A stretch of DNA of 64,000 nt from Pseudomonas sp. 21 (GTDB taxonomy: Bacteria > Pseudomonadota > Gammaproteobacteria > Pseudomonadales > Pseudomonadaceae): contig NZ_JYOA01000015.1 in assembly GCF_000955805.1 (NCBI RefSeq), positions 16,065 through 80,064 on the forward strand, read 5' to 3'. A program made the translations under genes and the position numbers. The notes under the pieces were generated by a model. The model did no database searches and was not told the origin of the DNA. It saw nothing but the letters and a program-made list of their open reading frames with translations. This document shows, piece after piece, positions 1 to 9,160 of this stretch (its first letter is position 1; each line of letters opens with the position of its first letter).

Positions 1-234
1 GCAGACGACCTGGAAGGTCTCCGAACCGTTGCTGACCTGGCAGACGCGCAGCTTGTCGGCGTCCGGGTGCTGCTCGGTCGACAGCACTTCGCCCACGACT
101 ACGCCATTGAACTGGCCAGCAACCGGGATCACGGCATCGACCTCAAGGCCGGCCATGGACAGACGAGCTACCAGCTCGTCACGGGATACCTGCGGGTTTA
201 CCCAGCTCCGCAGCCACTGTTCACTGAATTTCAT
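1..234 (-). CDS. pheT: Phenylalanine-tRNA ligase beta subunit, N-terminal part (cut by window edge)
   Basis: The 78 visible codons begin [12 protein letters not shown] and continue with the GLEVD...VV-GEVL segment typical of the PheT N-terminus, including the start of the tRNA-binding-like domain. PheT pairs with PheS in the cytosolic alpha2-beta2 enzyme that charges tRNA-Phe. It lies 34 nt downstream of pheS on the same strand, so the two are co-transcribed. The start ATG at 234 is preceded by AGGAG. The remaining roughly 700 codons lie outside the window, so integrity cannot be judged. Confidence 0.95.
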   Translation of the reverse strand, partial: MKFSEQWLRSWVNPQVSRDELVARLSMAGLEVDAVIPVAGQFNGVVVGEVLSTEQHPDADKLRVCQVSNGSETFQVVC

Positions 235-268
235 CCTGCTCTCCTAAATGCGTTGACGGTCGTGCGGG

Positions 269-1338
<1,070 letters not shown>

Positions 1339-1382
1339 GGTGACGTTACGTCCGGACCAAGATCCGGTAACTGTCGCGGGGC

Positions 1383-1739
1383 TTAAGCCAGGCTGGCTTT
1401 CGCTTTTTCGACAATTGCGGTAAACGCCGCTTTTTCGTTCACAGCCAGATCGGCCAGGACCTTACGGTCGATCTCGATGGCAGCTTTTTTCAGGCCAGCG
1501 ATCAGACGGCTGTAGGACAGACCGTTCAGACGAGCACCAGCGTTGATACGAGCGATCCACAGAGCGCGGAACTGACGCTTGCGCTGACGACGGTCGCGGT
1601 AGGCGTATTGGCCTGCTTTGATTACCGCCTGCTTGGCAACACGGAACACGCGCGAACGCGCGCCGTAGTAGCCTTTTGCGAGCTTCAGAATCTTTTTGTG
1701 ACGACGACGGGCAATTACGCCACGCTTAACACGAGCCAT
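1383..1739 (-). CDS. rplT: 50S ribosomal protein L20
   Basis: 118 residues beginning [19 protein letters not shown], the invariant L20 N-terminus, with the long basic helix ([28 protein letters not shown]) that threads into 23S rRNA. It is an early-assembly protein of the large subunit. It lies 21 nt after rpmI and before pheS. In E. coli L20 represses its own operon at the translational level; whether that applies here cannot be read from the sequence. Confidence 0.98.
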   Translation of the reverse strand: MARVKRGVIARRRHKKILKLAKGYYGARSRVFRVAKQAVIKAGQYAYRDRRQRKRQFRALWIARINAGARLNGLSYSRLIAGLKKAAIEIDRKVLADLAVNEKAAFTAIVEKAKASLA

Positions 1740-1760
1740 TTATTTATCCTCTACCAGAAA

Positions 1761-1955
1761 TCAACGCAGACGCAGGGAGCGCGCTACACGGCGAACGTCG
1801 GAAGCAGCGAGCATCGAAGTGCCGCGCAGCTGACGCTTACGCTTGGTGGTCATTTTGGTCAGGATGTGGCTCTTGAAAGCGTGCTTGTGCTTGATGCCAC
1901 CAGCAGTCACTTTGAAGCGCTTTTTGGCGCCACTCTTGGTTTTCATCTTTGGCAT
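1761..1955 (-). CDS. rpmI: 50S ribosomal protein L35
   Basis: 64 residues, basic, beginning [20 protein letters not shown] and containing [16 protein letters not shown], the L35 signature. Small structural protein of the large subunit. It is located between infC (61 nt upstream) and rplT (21 nt downstream) in the conserved infC-rpmI-rplT order. Length and sequence are ordinary. Confidence 0.98.
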   Translation of the reverse strand: MPKMKTKSGAKKRFKVTAGGIKHKHAFKSHILTKMTTKRKRQLRGTSMLAASDVRRVARSLRLR

Positions 1956-2015
1956 GTTTGGTACTCCGCATTCGTTAACAACTGATAACCATCAGGCCTG
2001 CCAGTGCCCGGGAGG

Positions 2016-2564
2016 TTATTTACGCTTCTTGGGAGCGATGACCATCATCAGCTGGCGTCCTTCCAGCTTTGGATGCTGTTCCACGGTGCCGATCTCGGCG
2101 AGGTCGGTTTCGACCCGCTTCAACAGCTCCATGCCCAGCTCCTGGTGGGCCATCTCACGACCACGGAATCGAAGCGATACCTTGGCCTTGTCCCCTTCAT
2201 TAAGGAAACGTACCAGGTTGCGTAGTTTTACCTGGTAATCCCCTTCTTCCGTCCCTGGACGAAACTTGATTTCTTTGATCTGTTGCTGGTGCTGGTTTTT
2301 CTTCGCAGCAGCGGCTTGCTTCTTCTTCTCGAAGAGGTGCTTGCCGTAGTCCATGATGCGGCAGACAGGGGGCACCGCATCAGCAGAAATTTCCACCAGG
2401 TCCAGCTTGGCCTCGTCGGCTAGACGGAGGGCCTCGTCGAGGGAGACCACGCCAATCTGTTGACCGTCAGCACCAATCAGACGCACCTCACGGGCGGTGA
2501 TGTTTTCGTTGATCGGTGGTTTCGGGAGAGCCCGCTTATCCTGTCTCATTTCACGCTTAATAAT
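2016..2564 (-). CDS. infC: Translation initiation factor IF-3, AUU start codon
   Basis: 182 residues when started at ATT (2564-2562). The next in-frame ATG is five codons later at 2549. The ATT start gives the N-terminus (M)[10 protein letters not shown] seen in Pseudomonas IF3, and GGAG lies 5 nt before it, inside the last codons of thrS. IF3 binds the 30S subunit, prevents 50S joining and discriminates against non-AUG starts; AUU initiation underlies its classical autorepression. The N-domain ([14 protein letters not shown]), linker and C-domain ([17 protein letters not shown], then [12 protein letters not shown]) are all present. The start lies 2 nt after the thrS stop. Confidence 0.95.
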   Translation of the reverse strand: MIKREMRQDKRALPKPPINENITAREVRLIGADGQQIGVVSLDEALRLADEAKLDLVEISADAVPPVCRIMDYGKHLFEKKKQAAAAKKNQHQQQIKEIKFRPGTEEGDYQVKLRNLVRFLNEGDKAKVSLRFRGREMAHQELGMELLKRVETDLAEIGTVEQHPKLEGRQLMMVIAPKKRK

Positions 2565-2566
2565 GA

Positions 2567-4489
2567 TTACTCCGAGTCTTGGCGACCACGCCGGGAAACC
2601 GCCTGAGCGAGCAGCTCAGCGAACTGGGCGACCGGCATCGAGCCGAGGTCTGCCCCTTCGCGCGTACGTACGGCGACGGCCTGCGATTCAACTTCCCTAT
2701 CACCGATAACCAACAGATAGGGAACCTTGAGCAAAGTATGCTCGCGGATTTTAAAGCCAATTTTCTCGTTTCTCAAGTCAGACTTGGCACGGAATCCGCT
2801 TTGCTCGAGCTGACGCACCACTTCTTCGGCCCATTCGCCCTGCTTGTCAGTGATATTCATCACCACCGCCTGGGTCGGTGCGAGCCAGGCCGGGAACAGG
2901 CCGGCGTAGTGCTCGATCAGCATGCCGATGAAGCGCTCGAACGAGCCGAGGATCGCGCGGTGCAGCATGACCGGACGGGTACGGCTGTTATCTTCGGCGA
3001 TATAGCTGGCATCCAGACGCTCCGGCAGGTTCGGATCGTACTGGAGGGTCCCGCACTGCCAGTTACGGCCAAGGCAGTCCTTCAGGGTGAACTCGATCTT
3101 CGGGCCGTAGAAGGCACCCTCGCCCGGCTGATATTCCCACTCCAGGCCGGACTCGTTCAGAGCGTCGGCCAGCGCACTTTCGGCCCGATCCCACAGCTCT
3201 TCGGAACCGACACGCTTGGCCGGACGAGTGGACAGCTTCATGGAGACATCGCTGAAACCGAAGTCCGAATAGACCTGCAGGGTCAGCTTGATGAAGTCGG
3301 CCGCTTCCTTCTTCACCTGTTCTTCGGTGCAGAAGATGTGAGCGTCGTCCTGGGTGAAGCCCCGCACGCGCATGATGCCGTGCAGCGCGCCGGACGGCTC
3401 GTTGCGGTGGCAGGCGCCGAATTCGGCGAGACGCAGCGGCAGGTCACGGTAGGACTTCAGGCCCTGGTTGAAAATCTGCACGTGGCACGGGCAGTTCATC
3501 GGCTTGACCGCGAAGTCGCGACTTTCCGACGAAGTGGTGAACATATTCTCGGCGTAGTTGGTCCAGTGGCCAGAGCGCTCCCAGAGGATGCGATCGACGA
3601 CCTGCGGAGTACGGACTTCCACGTAGCCGTGGTCGCGCTGCACTTTGCGCATGTACTGCTCGAGCACCTGATAGACGGTCCAGCCGTTCGGGTGCCAGAA
3701 GACCATGCCCGGCGCTTCTTCCTGGAGGTGGAAGAGGTCGAGCTGCTTGCCGATGCGGCGGTGATCGCGCTTCTCGGCTTCCTCGATGCGCTGGATGTAG
3801 GCAGCCAGCTGCTTCTTGTCAGCCCAGGCGGTGCCGTAGACGCGCTGTAGCTGCTCGTTCTTCGAGTCGCCGCGCCAGTAGGCGCCGGAAATCTTGGTCA
3901 GCTTGAAGGCCTTGAGGAAGCGCGTGTTCGGCACGTGCGGGCCGCGGCACATGTCCACGTACTCCTCGTGGAAGTACAGGCCCATGGCCTTCTCGTCCGG
4001 CATGTCGTCGATGAGGCGCAGCTTGTACTCCTCACCACGAGCCTTGAAGGTCTCGATGACTTCGGCACGCGGCGTCATCTTCTTGATGACGTCGTAGTCC
4101 TTCTCGATCAGCTCGGCCATGCGCTTTTCAATCGCGGCCATGTCGTCCGGGGTGAAGGGGCGCTCGAAGGCGATGTCGTAATAGAAGCCTTCGTCGATCA
4201 CCGGGCCGATGACCATCCTGGCGGTCGGGTACAGCTGCTTGACCGCATGGCCCACCAGGTGAGCGCAGGAGTGGCGGATGATTTCCAGCCCGTCCTCGTC
4301 CTTCGGGGTAATGATTTGCAGGGTCGCGTCGCTGTCGATGATGTCGCAGGCATCGACCAGACGGCCGTTGACCTTGCCGGCCAGGGTGGCTTTCGCCAGG
4401 CCTGCACCAATGGATTGCGCGACCTCGGTCACACTGACCGGATGATCGAAGGAACGCTGACTACCGTCGGGAAGAGTAATGATGGGCAT
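2567..4489 (-). CDS. thrS: Threonine-tRNA ligase
   Basis: 640 residues from the ATG at 4489, the normal ThrS size. An AGGAGG is placed 6 nt upstream; a more upstream in-frame start would add residues not found in the family. Domains in order are an N-terminal TGS domain ([16 protein letters not shown]), the editing domain with [14 protein letters not shown], the class II core with [10 protein letters not shown] (zinc-ligand Cys), and the anticodon-binding C-terminal domain. The enzyme charges tRNA-Thr and proofreads Ser-tRNA-Thr. It is first gene of the thrS-infC-rpmI-rplT-pheST cluster; its terminal codons contain the infC ribosome-binding site. Confidence 0.98.
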   Translation of the reverse strand: MPIITLPDGSQRSFDHPVSVTEVAQSIGAGLAKATLAGKVNGRLVDACDIIDSDATLQIITPKDEDGLEIIRHSCAHLVGHAVKQLYPTARMVIGPVIDEGFYYDIAFERPFTPDDMAAIEKRMAELIEKDYDVIKKMTPRAEVIETFKARGEEYKLRLIDDMPDEKAMGLYFHEEYVDMCRGPHVPNTRFLKAFKLTKISGAYWRGDSKNEQLQRVYGTAWADKKQLAAYIQRIEEAEKRDHRRIGKQLDLFHLQEEAPGMVFWHPNGWTVYQVLEQYMRKVQRDHGYVEVRTPQVVDRILWERSGHWTNYAENMFTTSSESRDFAVKPMNCPCHVQIFNQGLKSYRDLPLRLAEFGACHRNEPSGALHGIMRVRGFTQDDAHIFCTEEQVKKEAADFIKLTLQVYSDFGFSDVSMKLSTRPAKRVGSEELWDRAESALADALNESGLEWEYQPGEGAFYGPKIEFTLKDCLGRNWQCGTLQYDPNLPERLDASYIAEDNSRTRPVMLHRAILGSFERFIGMLIEHYAGLFPAWLAPTQAVVMNITDKQGEWAEEVVRQLEQSGFRAKSDLRNEKIGFKIREHTLLKVPYLLVIGDREVESQAVAVRTREGADLGSMPVAQFAELLAQAVSRRGRQDSE

Positions 4490-4730
4490 GGCGCCTCCTC
4501 TCCTAGTGGTGACCCCTACGAAAGGCCACATGGGTTGGGATGTGCCAGTAAGCGTCGCCCGCCGGGCAGGCCTGCCTCACAGTGGCAGGCGCCTTGTCGG
4601 CACCCTGCGCTTTCGCGCGCGGACGTAGATCACTGGAAGAAATCGAAAACCTGATCGCAAACAATAGCGGACAGGGCGCTGGATGTTACTGCAAGTTGCG
4701 CAAGCTGACGAGCACAGAGCCTGACTTCGC
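4490..4730. other. Intergenic region upstream of thrS
   Basis: About 240 bases with no supported gene. It must hold the promoter of the translation operon on the minus strand and the 3' end of the hydrolase gene. A GC-rich partial palindrome around the ggcaggcctgcc at 4563-4576 is visible. I did not find a T-box-like leader. Confidence 0.4.
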
Positions 4731-5564
4731 TCAGTACTGATCGACAAATTCCAGCACAGCGCGATTGAAGGACGCCGGGCGGATCACATTCATGCCGTGG
4801 GACGCACCGGGAATCGTCACCGAGCGCGCATCCACAAGCGTCGCCTGCAATGCCTGGATGATTCGCGGAAACGGCTCCGGGCTTTTCGCCCCGCCGATCA
4901 GCAATATCGGCAACTGCAACTGCGAGATCTGCTCATGCTTTATAGGCGCGGGATGATCCGCGACCTGCCCAACCAATGTCATGGCATTAGCAGTCGCCAT
5001 TTCGCGGAATTGCCGGGAAGACCGCGACCAGACCCCTGCACCACTGACAGTATCGACAAAGAGTTGCAGCCCATCTTCCACCGCCCCCGCTCGAATCATC
5101 TCCAGCGCCTGCTGACGAAACTGATTGCGCTCCACGGGAGACACCGGCGCCTCGATATTCACCCCGGCGAATACATCATCGGCAAAGTCCCCACCGGGAT
5201 CGGCGAGCGTCAATGAGAGCAGTTTCTGCGGAGCCGCCAGCGCCACCCGCAGGCAGATATTTCCACCCCGCGAATGCCCCAGCAGATGAACCGGGCCCGG
5301 CAACTGATCGAGCAGCGCCAGCAAATCATCGACATGCTGCTGCGTCGTAAAACCCGCCCCCGCGCCATCCCATTGTTCGGGAAAATAGTGGCGCATGCTG
5401 GGCACCACCACACAATAACGGGCAGACAACGCCTGGACTTGCCCCTGCCAGTAGCGGAAGTCACAGAGCGACCCATGCACCAGCAGCAGCGGCACGCCCT
5501 GCCCGGCAACCTGGCACGTCAGTTCATAATCATTGACTCGGTATTGCACTATCTCGTTATTCAT
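4731..5564 (-). CDS. Alpha/beta-fold hydrolase
   Basis: 277 residues from ATG 5564. The fold markers are in order: the LLLVHGSLCDFRYW oxyanion strand near residue 27, the nucleophile elbow GHSRGG near residue 97, an acid in the DPGGDF or later loop, and the catalytic His in GASHGMNVIRP near the C-terminus. No signal peptide, so it is cytoplasmic. Related proteins hydrolyse esters, lactones or amides; the substrate cannot be inferred. It is a single gene, tail-on to the thrS promoter region, and diverges from the MvaU-like gene. I recall a similar gene next to thrS in PAO1. Confidence 0.85.
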   Translation of the reverse strand: MNNEIVQYRVNDYELTCQVAGQGVPLLLVHGSLCDFRYWQGQVQALSARYCVVVPSMRHYFPEQWDGAGAGFTTQQHVDDLLALLDQLPGPVHLLGHSRGGNICLRVALAAPQKLLSLTLADPGGDFADDVFAGVNIEAPVSPVERNQFRQQALEMIRAGAVEDGLQLFVDTVSGAGVWSRSSRQFREMATANAMTLVGQVADHPAPIKHEQISQLQLPILLIGGAKSPEPFPRIIQALQATLVDARSVTIPGASHGMNVIRPASFNRAVLEFVDQY

Positions 5565-5819
5565 CCAGCACTCGCACGCAACGCACCACAATAAAGCACA
5601 CAGGTTTCACAGGGATTATTGAACGACGAAAAATCCCGCCGCGCCCCTTCGCCCATGGATTATCCCTCACCGATCAATTAATCGACCAACCCTTCATGCG
5701 CCCTTAACATTTAAAGTGTGTTTTCCCAATCGCAACAATTCATATATTCAGTTGACGCGAACAATCATAAGAACACAGAATCGCGCCGTACTAATCACCC
5801 TGCATACGGGAGCACCCAG

Positions 5820-6173
5820 ATGTCCAAACTTGCGGAATTCCGCGAAGCCGAGCGCAAACTCCAGGAACAACTCGCCCTGCTCGAGAAACTCAAGAGCGAT
5901 GGCGGCCTGAAAAAAGAACTGGAGTTCAAGGATCAACTGCAAGCCTTGATGGACCAGTACGGCATGAACCTGCGCAATGTCATCGACATTCTCGACCCAC
6001 AGACTTCCACCGAGCCGGTCGCAGCACAGCAGCCGCGCCGCACCCGCCAACTGAAGGTCTACAAGAACCCGCACAACGGCGAGACCATCGAGACCAAGGG
6101 CGGCAACCACAAGACCCTGAAAGCCTGGAAACAACAATACGGTGGCGACACCGTGGAATCCTGGCTGCAGTAA
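5820..6173 (+). CDS. mvaU: H-NS-like nucleoid protein of the MvaT/MvaU family
   Basis: 117 residues starting MSKLAEFREAERKLQEQLA. The N-terminal half is a heptad-rich coiled coil for oligomerisation. The C-terminal domain carries YKNPHNGETIETKGGNHKTLKAWK, the AT-selective minor-groove DNA-binding module of MvaT/MvaU. These proteins silence AT-rich, horizontally acquired DNA in Pseudomonas. The opening MSKLAEFR is closer to MvaU than to MvaT, hence the symbol, but the paralogue assignment is from memory. The upstream 250 bases are AT-rich, compatible with autoregulation. An intrinsic terminator follows at once. Confidence 0.9.
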   Translation: MSKLAEFREAERKLQEQLALLEKLKSDGGLKKELEFKDQLQALMDQYGMNLRNVIDILDPQTSTEPVAAQQPRRTRQLKVYKNPHNGETIETKGGNHKTLKAWKQQYGGDTVESWLQ

Positions 6174-6181
6174 GACCGATC

Positions 6182-6213
6182 TTCCGCGGAGCGCTCCCGC
6201 TCCGCGGAATTTC
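6182..6213 (+). terminator. Intrinsic terminator of the mvaU gene
   Basis: Perfect 12-bp stem (6182-6193 with 6198-6209) around a CTCC loop, starting 8 nt after the stop codon and followed by TTTCTG. Confidence 0.85.
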
Positions 6214-6617
6214 TGCCCTCCCTACCGGGGAACTGACCGACGGCTGTATAAAAACTAGCCATCGTTAGCAGAAATCCTTATAATCGCCCCCAGCGAACAC
6301 CAAACCCAAGGTCGCCCCTCCCAGCACTCCCTACCTGATCCAGGGCAGAAGCTGGGTTCTACAGGGCCACGGCCAGCGCATCCTCCGCATCGATTCCAGA
6401 GCACGCCAACCGCGCCAGGAACATTTGCCCGAGCGATCAGCGCCCCACGTCAGACACCCTGCTTTCACCCAACATCGCAGCCTGACGCGAACAGACCCCC
6501 AAGTTTCCAATCGCTGCCATATTCCGGTCATACGTTTTCTGCATTCTCAGATCGCACCCGGAGCTTTTGACGATTTCGACGGTCATAGGACCGTTACCTA
6601 TTTGGAAAGACAAGACA
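6214..6617. other. Intergenic region before the 74-codon gene
   Basis: About 400 bases. No ORF with a convincing ribosome-binding site or family similarity is visible. The base composition is less GC-rich near 6240-6300 and 6480-6610, where the promoter of the next gene is likely. Confidence 0.4.
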
Positions 6618-6842
6618 ATGAAAACCTCCCTGCAAATCCAGGAGGCGATTCGCACCCTCTCGGCGGCCTTCGCCCCTCTGAACTGCGTCATTCAGGCCAA
6701 GCGCAAGCACGGCTTCAGCTTCACCCTGGTGAACGAACACGGCATCGCCAAGCACACCGAACGCCTCTACCCTCAGCAATACCAGGGCGAGGCACCGCTG
6801 AGCGCGGTGATCCAGCGAGTGCAGGCCACTATCGCTGCCTGA
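6618..6842 (+). CDS. Small conserved hypothetical protein
   Basis: 74 residues, beginning MKTSLQIQEAIRTLSAAFAP. No signal peptide or membrane segment; mixed alpha/beta composition with a hydrophobic core. The start at 6618 is chosen over 6567 because the upstream extension is unlike a protein N-terminus; no strong Shine-Dalgarno is visible at either. A good intrinsic terminator sits 18 nt after the stop, which supports a real monocistronic gene. I recall similar short proteins in Pseudomonas but can give no function. Confidence 0.7.
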   Translation: MKTSLQIQEAIRTLSAAFAPLNCVIQAKRKHGFSFTLVNEHGIAKHTERLYPQQYQGEAPLSAVIQRVQATIAA

Positions 6843-6857
6843 ACCTGAAAACGAAAA

Positions 6858-6884
6858 AAGCCCCGCATGAGCGGGGCTTTTGCT
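6858..6884 (+). terminator. Intrinsic terminator after the 74-codon gene
   Basis: GCCCCGC stem, ATGA loop, GCGGGGC, then TTTTGCTTTT. The 5' side is A-rich (AAAAAA), so it probably also terminates the minus-strand gene at 6912. Confidence 0.9.
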
Positions 6885-6911
6885 TTTCTGCCGGCCATAT
6901 AAAAGCAGCGC

Positions 6912-7433
6912 TCAATTCAGACTGATGCCCGCCTTCACCGATTCGATCTCCGCCATCAGCGCCGCATAGCGCTCCGATGGTGCCGCATAGGTCAGCGAGT
7001 ACGCCGCCCCATCACCCAACGCGACCTGCACTGTCTGCTTGAGCACCTCGGTGCCGTTCTGGCTGATGCCGCAATGCACTTCCAGCCCCGCCAGCCCACC
7101 CAGCTTCGCATCCAGCGGCTTGCTGCACGCCGCCTGGAACCCCTGGCGCATGAAGTCCTTCTGCAGCGCCTTGCGCATCTCAACGATGACATTCTCGACA
7201 CTGACCTTGGCGGCAGAGCCGAGCCGACTGCGAGTGACCTCCATGACCAGGTCCTGGGAGCCATCCTCCGCCATGCGCACCCCACGCTGACGAACCACAG
7301 GCGCATCAGCCGTCGCATCAGCTGGCGAACGCGAAACCTCCCACCCCTGCGGCCAGATCACCTGCATTTCCGCCAACGCCGGTAGCGGCATCCACAACAC
7401 GCCGAGCAACAACCAGGATCGCAGACCACCCAT
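6912..7433 (-). CDS. Secreted conserved hypothetical protein (DUF4946-like)
   Basis: 173 residues from ATG 7433, which has GGAGG just upstream. Residues 1-21 form a cleavable signal peptide (GGLRSWLLLGVLWMPLPALA), so the protein is periplasmic or exported. The mature start, MQVIWPQGWEVSRSP, resembles a Pseudomonas-specific family that I remember as DUF4946. Two cysteines (AACSKPL and EVHCGIS) could form one disulfide. It is transcribed towards the terminator at 6858-6884. Function unknown. Confidence 0.75.
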   Translation of the reverse strand: MGGLRSWLLLGVLWMPLPALAEMQVIWPQGWEVSRSPADATADAPVVRQRGVRMAEDGSQDLVMEVTRSRLGSAAKVSVENVIVEMRKALQKDFMRQGFQAACSKPLDAKLGGLAGLEVHCGISQNGTEVLKQTVQVALGDGAAYSLTYAAPSERYAALMAEIESVKAGISLN

Positions 7434-7848
7434 CACCACCTCCGAGCACACGCCAAGGGAAACCATAGCAGCCCTCCCTGCAATTCCGCGGGCCAGCCAC
7501 CCGCCCGAAAGCCAACGAAGGCGACCCTACCGGACCGCCCATCCAGCGCCAAGCGCCACTGACGACGCCTGATGCCCCAACCACTGGAAGGACGCTGGGT
7601 CGGAGCTATATTCACAGCGCAGCCGAAGGACCGGCTTGCTCGTACCCCCTGAGTTGCCGTCTTGAAGCCCCGCTCTCTCCAGGTGCGGGGCTTCTCGTTA
7701 GCGCCACCAGCACACCCCACTCCATGAATCGCCGGCAATGCATCGGCGCCGACACAATACTTACCTTGCCGATACCAAATTCTTCGAGACACCGGAGCCG
7801 CCGGCAGGTCTACTTCGCGCCGATTTTTTCATGTCCTATGGTGTATCG
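7434..7848. other. Intergenic region with one stem-loop
   Basis: About 415 bases without a supported gene. A hairpin AAGCCCCGC...GCGGGGCTT (7665-7673 with 7685-7693) followed by CTCGTT may be a terminator-like structure; no gene ends near it on either strand, so its transcript is unclear. Confidence 0.4.
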
Positions 7849-8019
7849 ATGTTGTCCAAGCTGACCAAAGCCGCCCTGCTCACCACCTTAGTATTGCTCT
7901 CCGGCTGCTGGCCGTTCTTCCCGCCCTTCGGCGGCCCTGGTCGAGGTAGCCACGGCGGTGGCGGCAACCACGGAGACGGCGGCCACGGCGGCGGCCCCGG
8001 CTTCGAAAGCCACCGATAG
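7849..8019 (+). CDS. Small glycine-rich lipoprotein
   Basis: 56 residues from ATG 7849 (or 62 from 7831). The sequence is a lipoprotein signal (MLSKLTKAALLTTLVLLSGC) with lipobox LLSGC. It is followed by a very short mature part with an aromatic/proline patch WPFFPPF and a Gly/His-rich tail (GSHGGGGNHGDGGHGGG). The His-Gly tail could bind a metal, which is only an inference. It would be anchored in the envelope. A strong terminator follows within 3 nt, which supports expression as an independent unit. Confidence 0.7.
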   Translation: MLSKLTKAALLTTLVLLSGCWPFFPPFGGPGRGSHGGGGNHGDGGHGGGPGFESHR

Positions 8020-8020
8020 C

Positions 8021-8053
8021 AAAACGCCCGATGCACTGCATCGGGCGTTTTTT
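8021..8053 (+). terminator. Intrinsic terminator of the small lipoprotein gene
   Basis: AAAACGCCCGATGCA pairs with TGCATCGGGCGTTTT almost without a loop and is followed by TTT. It is symmetrical, so it can also act on the minus strand. Confidence 0.9.
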
Positions 8054-8203
8054 GTTCATGCCATCACCAACAACCTGGACAGGCCTGGCATACGCACGCC
8101 CTGAACGAGAAAGGCTTCGTCACACCCCCTGCAGCACGAGCAGAAGACCGCAGCAGGCTCCATACTTAGAGGCAGAATGAAATCGCAGGCTCAGTGAGGC
8201 CAC

Positions 8204-8518
8204 ATGAAAACGCTCACAGCATTGCTCCTGCTCATGCCTCTTGCCGCCGGCGCCCAAGCCTCCGACTTCTGCACCGGCATCGGCCTGTTCGCCCGCGCGG
8301 GAGCCCTGTACCGAAACGAGGGCAAGACCGAACAGCAGGCGATAGCGGCCGTTCACGATGGCAGCGCCAAGCTCGACGCGGATACCCAGGTGGTCGTCAG
8401 GTATTTCGTGCGCTTCGGCTACCACGGAGATCAGACACCCGATCAGGCATTTGCCAACGCTGAGCAGAAGTGCCGGCAGTACGAAACCTACAGCGAGCGC
8501 AGAAGCGCGATGAATTAG
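8204..8518 (+). CDS. Small secreted hypothetical protein
   Basis: 104 residues with a classical signal peptide (MKTLTALLLLMPLAAGAQA). The mature part has two cysteines (DFCTGIG and EQKCRQYET), a plausible single disulfide. GAGG lies 6 nt before the ATG. The mature protein is predicted helical. The C-terminus ends immediately before an 18-C homopolymer. No function is recognised. Confidence 0.7.
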   Translation: MKTLTALLLLMPLAAGAQASDFCTGIGLFARAGALYRNEGKTEQQAIAAVHDGSAKLDADTQVVVRYFVRFGYHGDQTPDQAFANAEQKCRQYETYSERRSAMN

Positions 8519-8532
8519 CGACCGCCCAAGCG

Positions 8533-8550
8533 CCCCCCCCCCCCCCCCCC
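8533..8550. repeat. Homopolymer of 18 C residues
   Basis: An uninterrupted run of 18 cytosines 15 nt after the stop codon of the secreted-protein gene. No other run of this length exists in the window. It lies outside any supported ORF. Such tracts slip during replication and are error-prone in sequencing, so the exact count may not be reliable. Confidence 0.95.
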
Positions 8551-8897
8551 AGCTCAAAGCCCTTCACCGCCTCGCCAGCACGGAGCAGCCGCAAGACTTG
8601 CAGCGGCACCCCACAAGCGCACAGCGGAAAGCGCGAGTTCCGCGCAGCGGGTCCGTGAGCCTGTATAAGAAGGAGAGACTACCGATCGAACACACCCAGG
8701 CGCCGCCAGGCGCCGCCAGGCCAAGCCGGCCAGCTAACACCATGAACGACACCGGAACGGGCGATCGAGCACCCGCAGGCGCGCCGCCTTGCGGCTGCAG
8801 ATCAGGCCGAGCCTTCCCAACACACCGAAAAACGCGCAAAACAAAAAGGGCGACCCTTTCGGGTCGCCCTTTCTGAAATCGCCGAAGCGATTATGTT
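8551..8897. other. Intergenic region between the C tract and tRNA-Val
   Basis: About 350 bases with no supported gene. It contains a short 10-bp direct repeat (caggcgccgc, about 2.5 copies, 8699-8724). Near the tRNA it holds a hairpin, AAAGGGCGACC/GGTCGCCCTTT at 8845-8872. In minus orientation that hairpin follows the tRNA and has a T-rich tail, so it is probably the tRNA terminator. Confidence 0.6.
8842..8874 (-). terminator. Intrinsic terminator downstream of tRNA-Val
   Basis: 11-bp perfect stem (8845-8855 with 8862-8872) with short loop; read on the minus strand it ends in CTTTTTGTTTTG. It lies 26 nt after the 3' end of the tRNA. Confidence 0.85.
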
Positions 8898-8974
8898 TGG
8901 TAGGCACAATTGGACTCGAACCAACGACCCCCACCATGTCAAGGTGGTGCTCTAACCAACTGAGCTATGTGCCT
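8898..8974 (-). tRNA. tRNA-Val (anticodon GAC)
   Basis: 77 nt on the minus strand including the encoded CCA. The acceptor stem AGGCACA pairs with TGTGCCT and is followed by ACCA. The D-arm AGCTCAGTTGGTTAGAGC, anticodon stem CCACC/GGTGG around TTGACAT (anticodon GAC) and T-arm GGTTCGAGTCC are all intact. It reads GUC and GUU valine codons. The body is nearly identical to E. coli valV/valW apart from the acceptor stem. Confidence 0.97.
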
Positions 8975-9160
8975 GTCGTGTGGGGCGCATTCTACGCGAT
9001 CGTTTTAGAGCGTCAAGCACTTTTTTCAGCTAAGCCACTGAAAAAGTGAATTTTTTTATGTTCGACCGTCCGTAAATTATTTTGCACGGGCACTAGCCGG
9101 TCTGATTCGACTCAGGTAGCATCCGCACATCTCGTAAAAAATAACAAACACAGGTGCATT

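Noticed and set aside
7433..7792. 119-codon minus-strand frame upstream of the DUF4946-like gene
   Set aside because: No ribosome-binding site of note, odd composition, and it overlaps the promoter region and a hairpin.
8120..8557. 145-codon minus-strand frame through the C18 tract
   Set aside because: Antisense to the secreted-protein gene and starts in the homopolymer (Gly run); considered as a phase-variable gene but there is no ribosome-binding site or recognisable domain.
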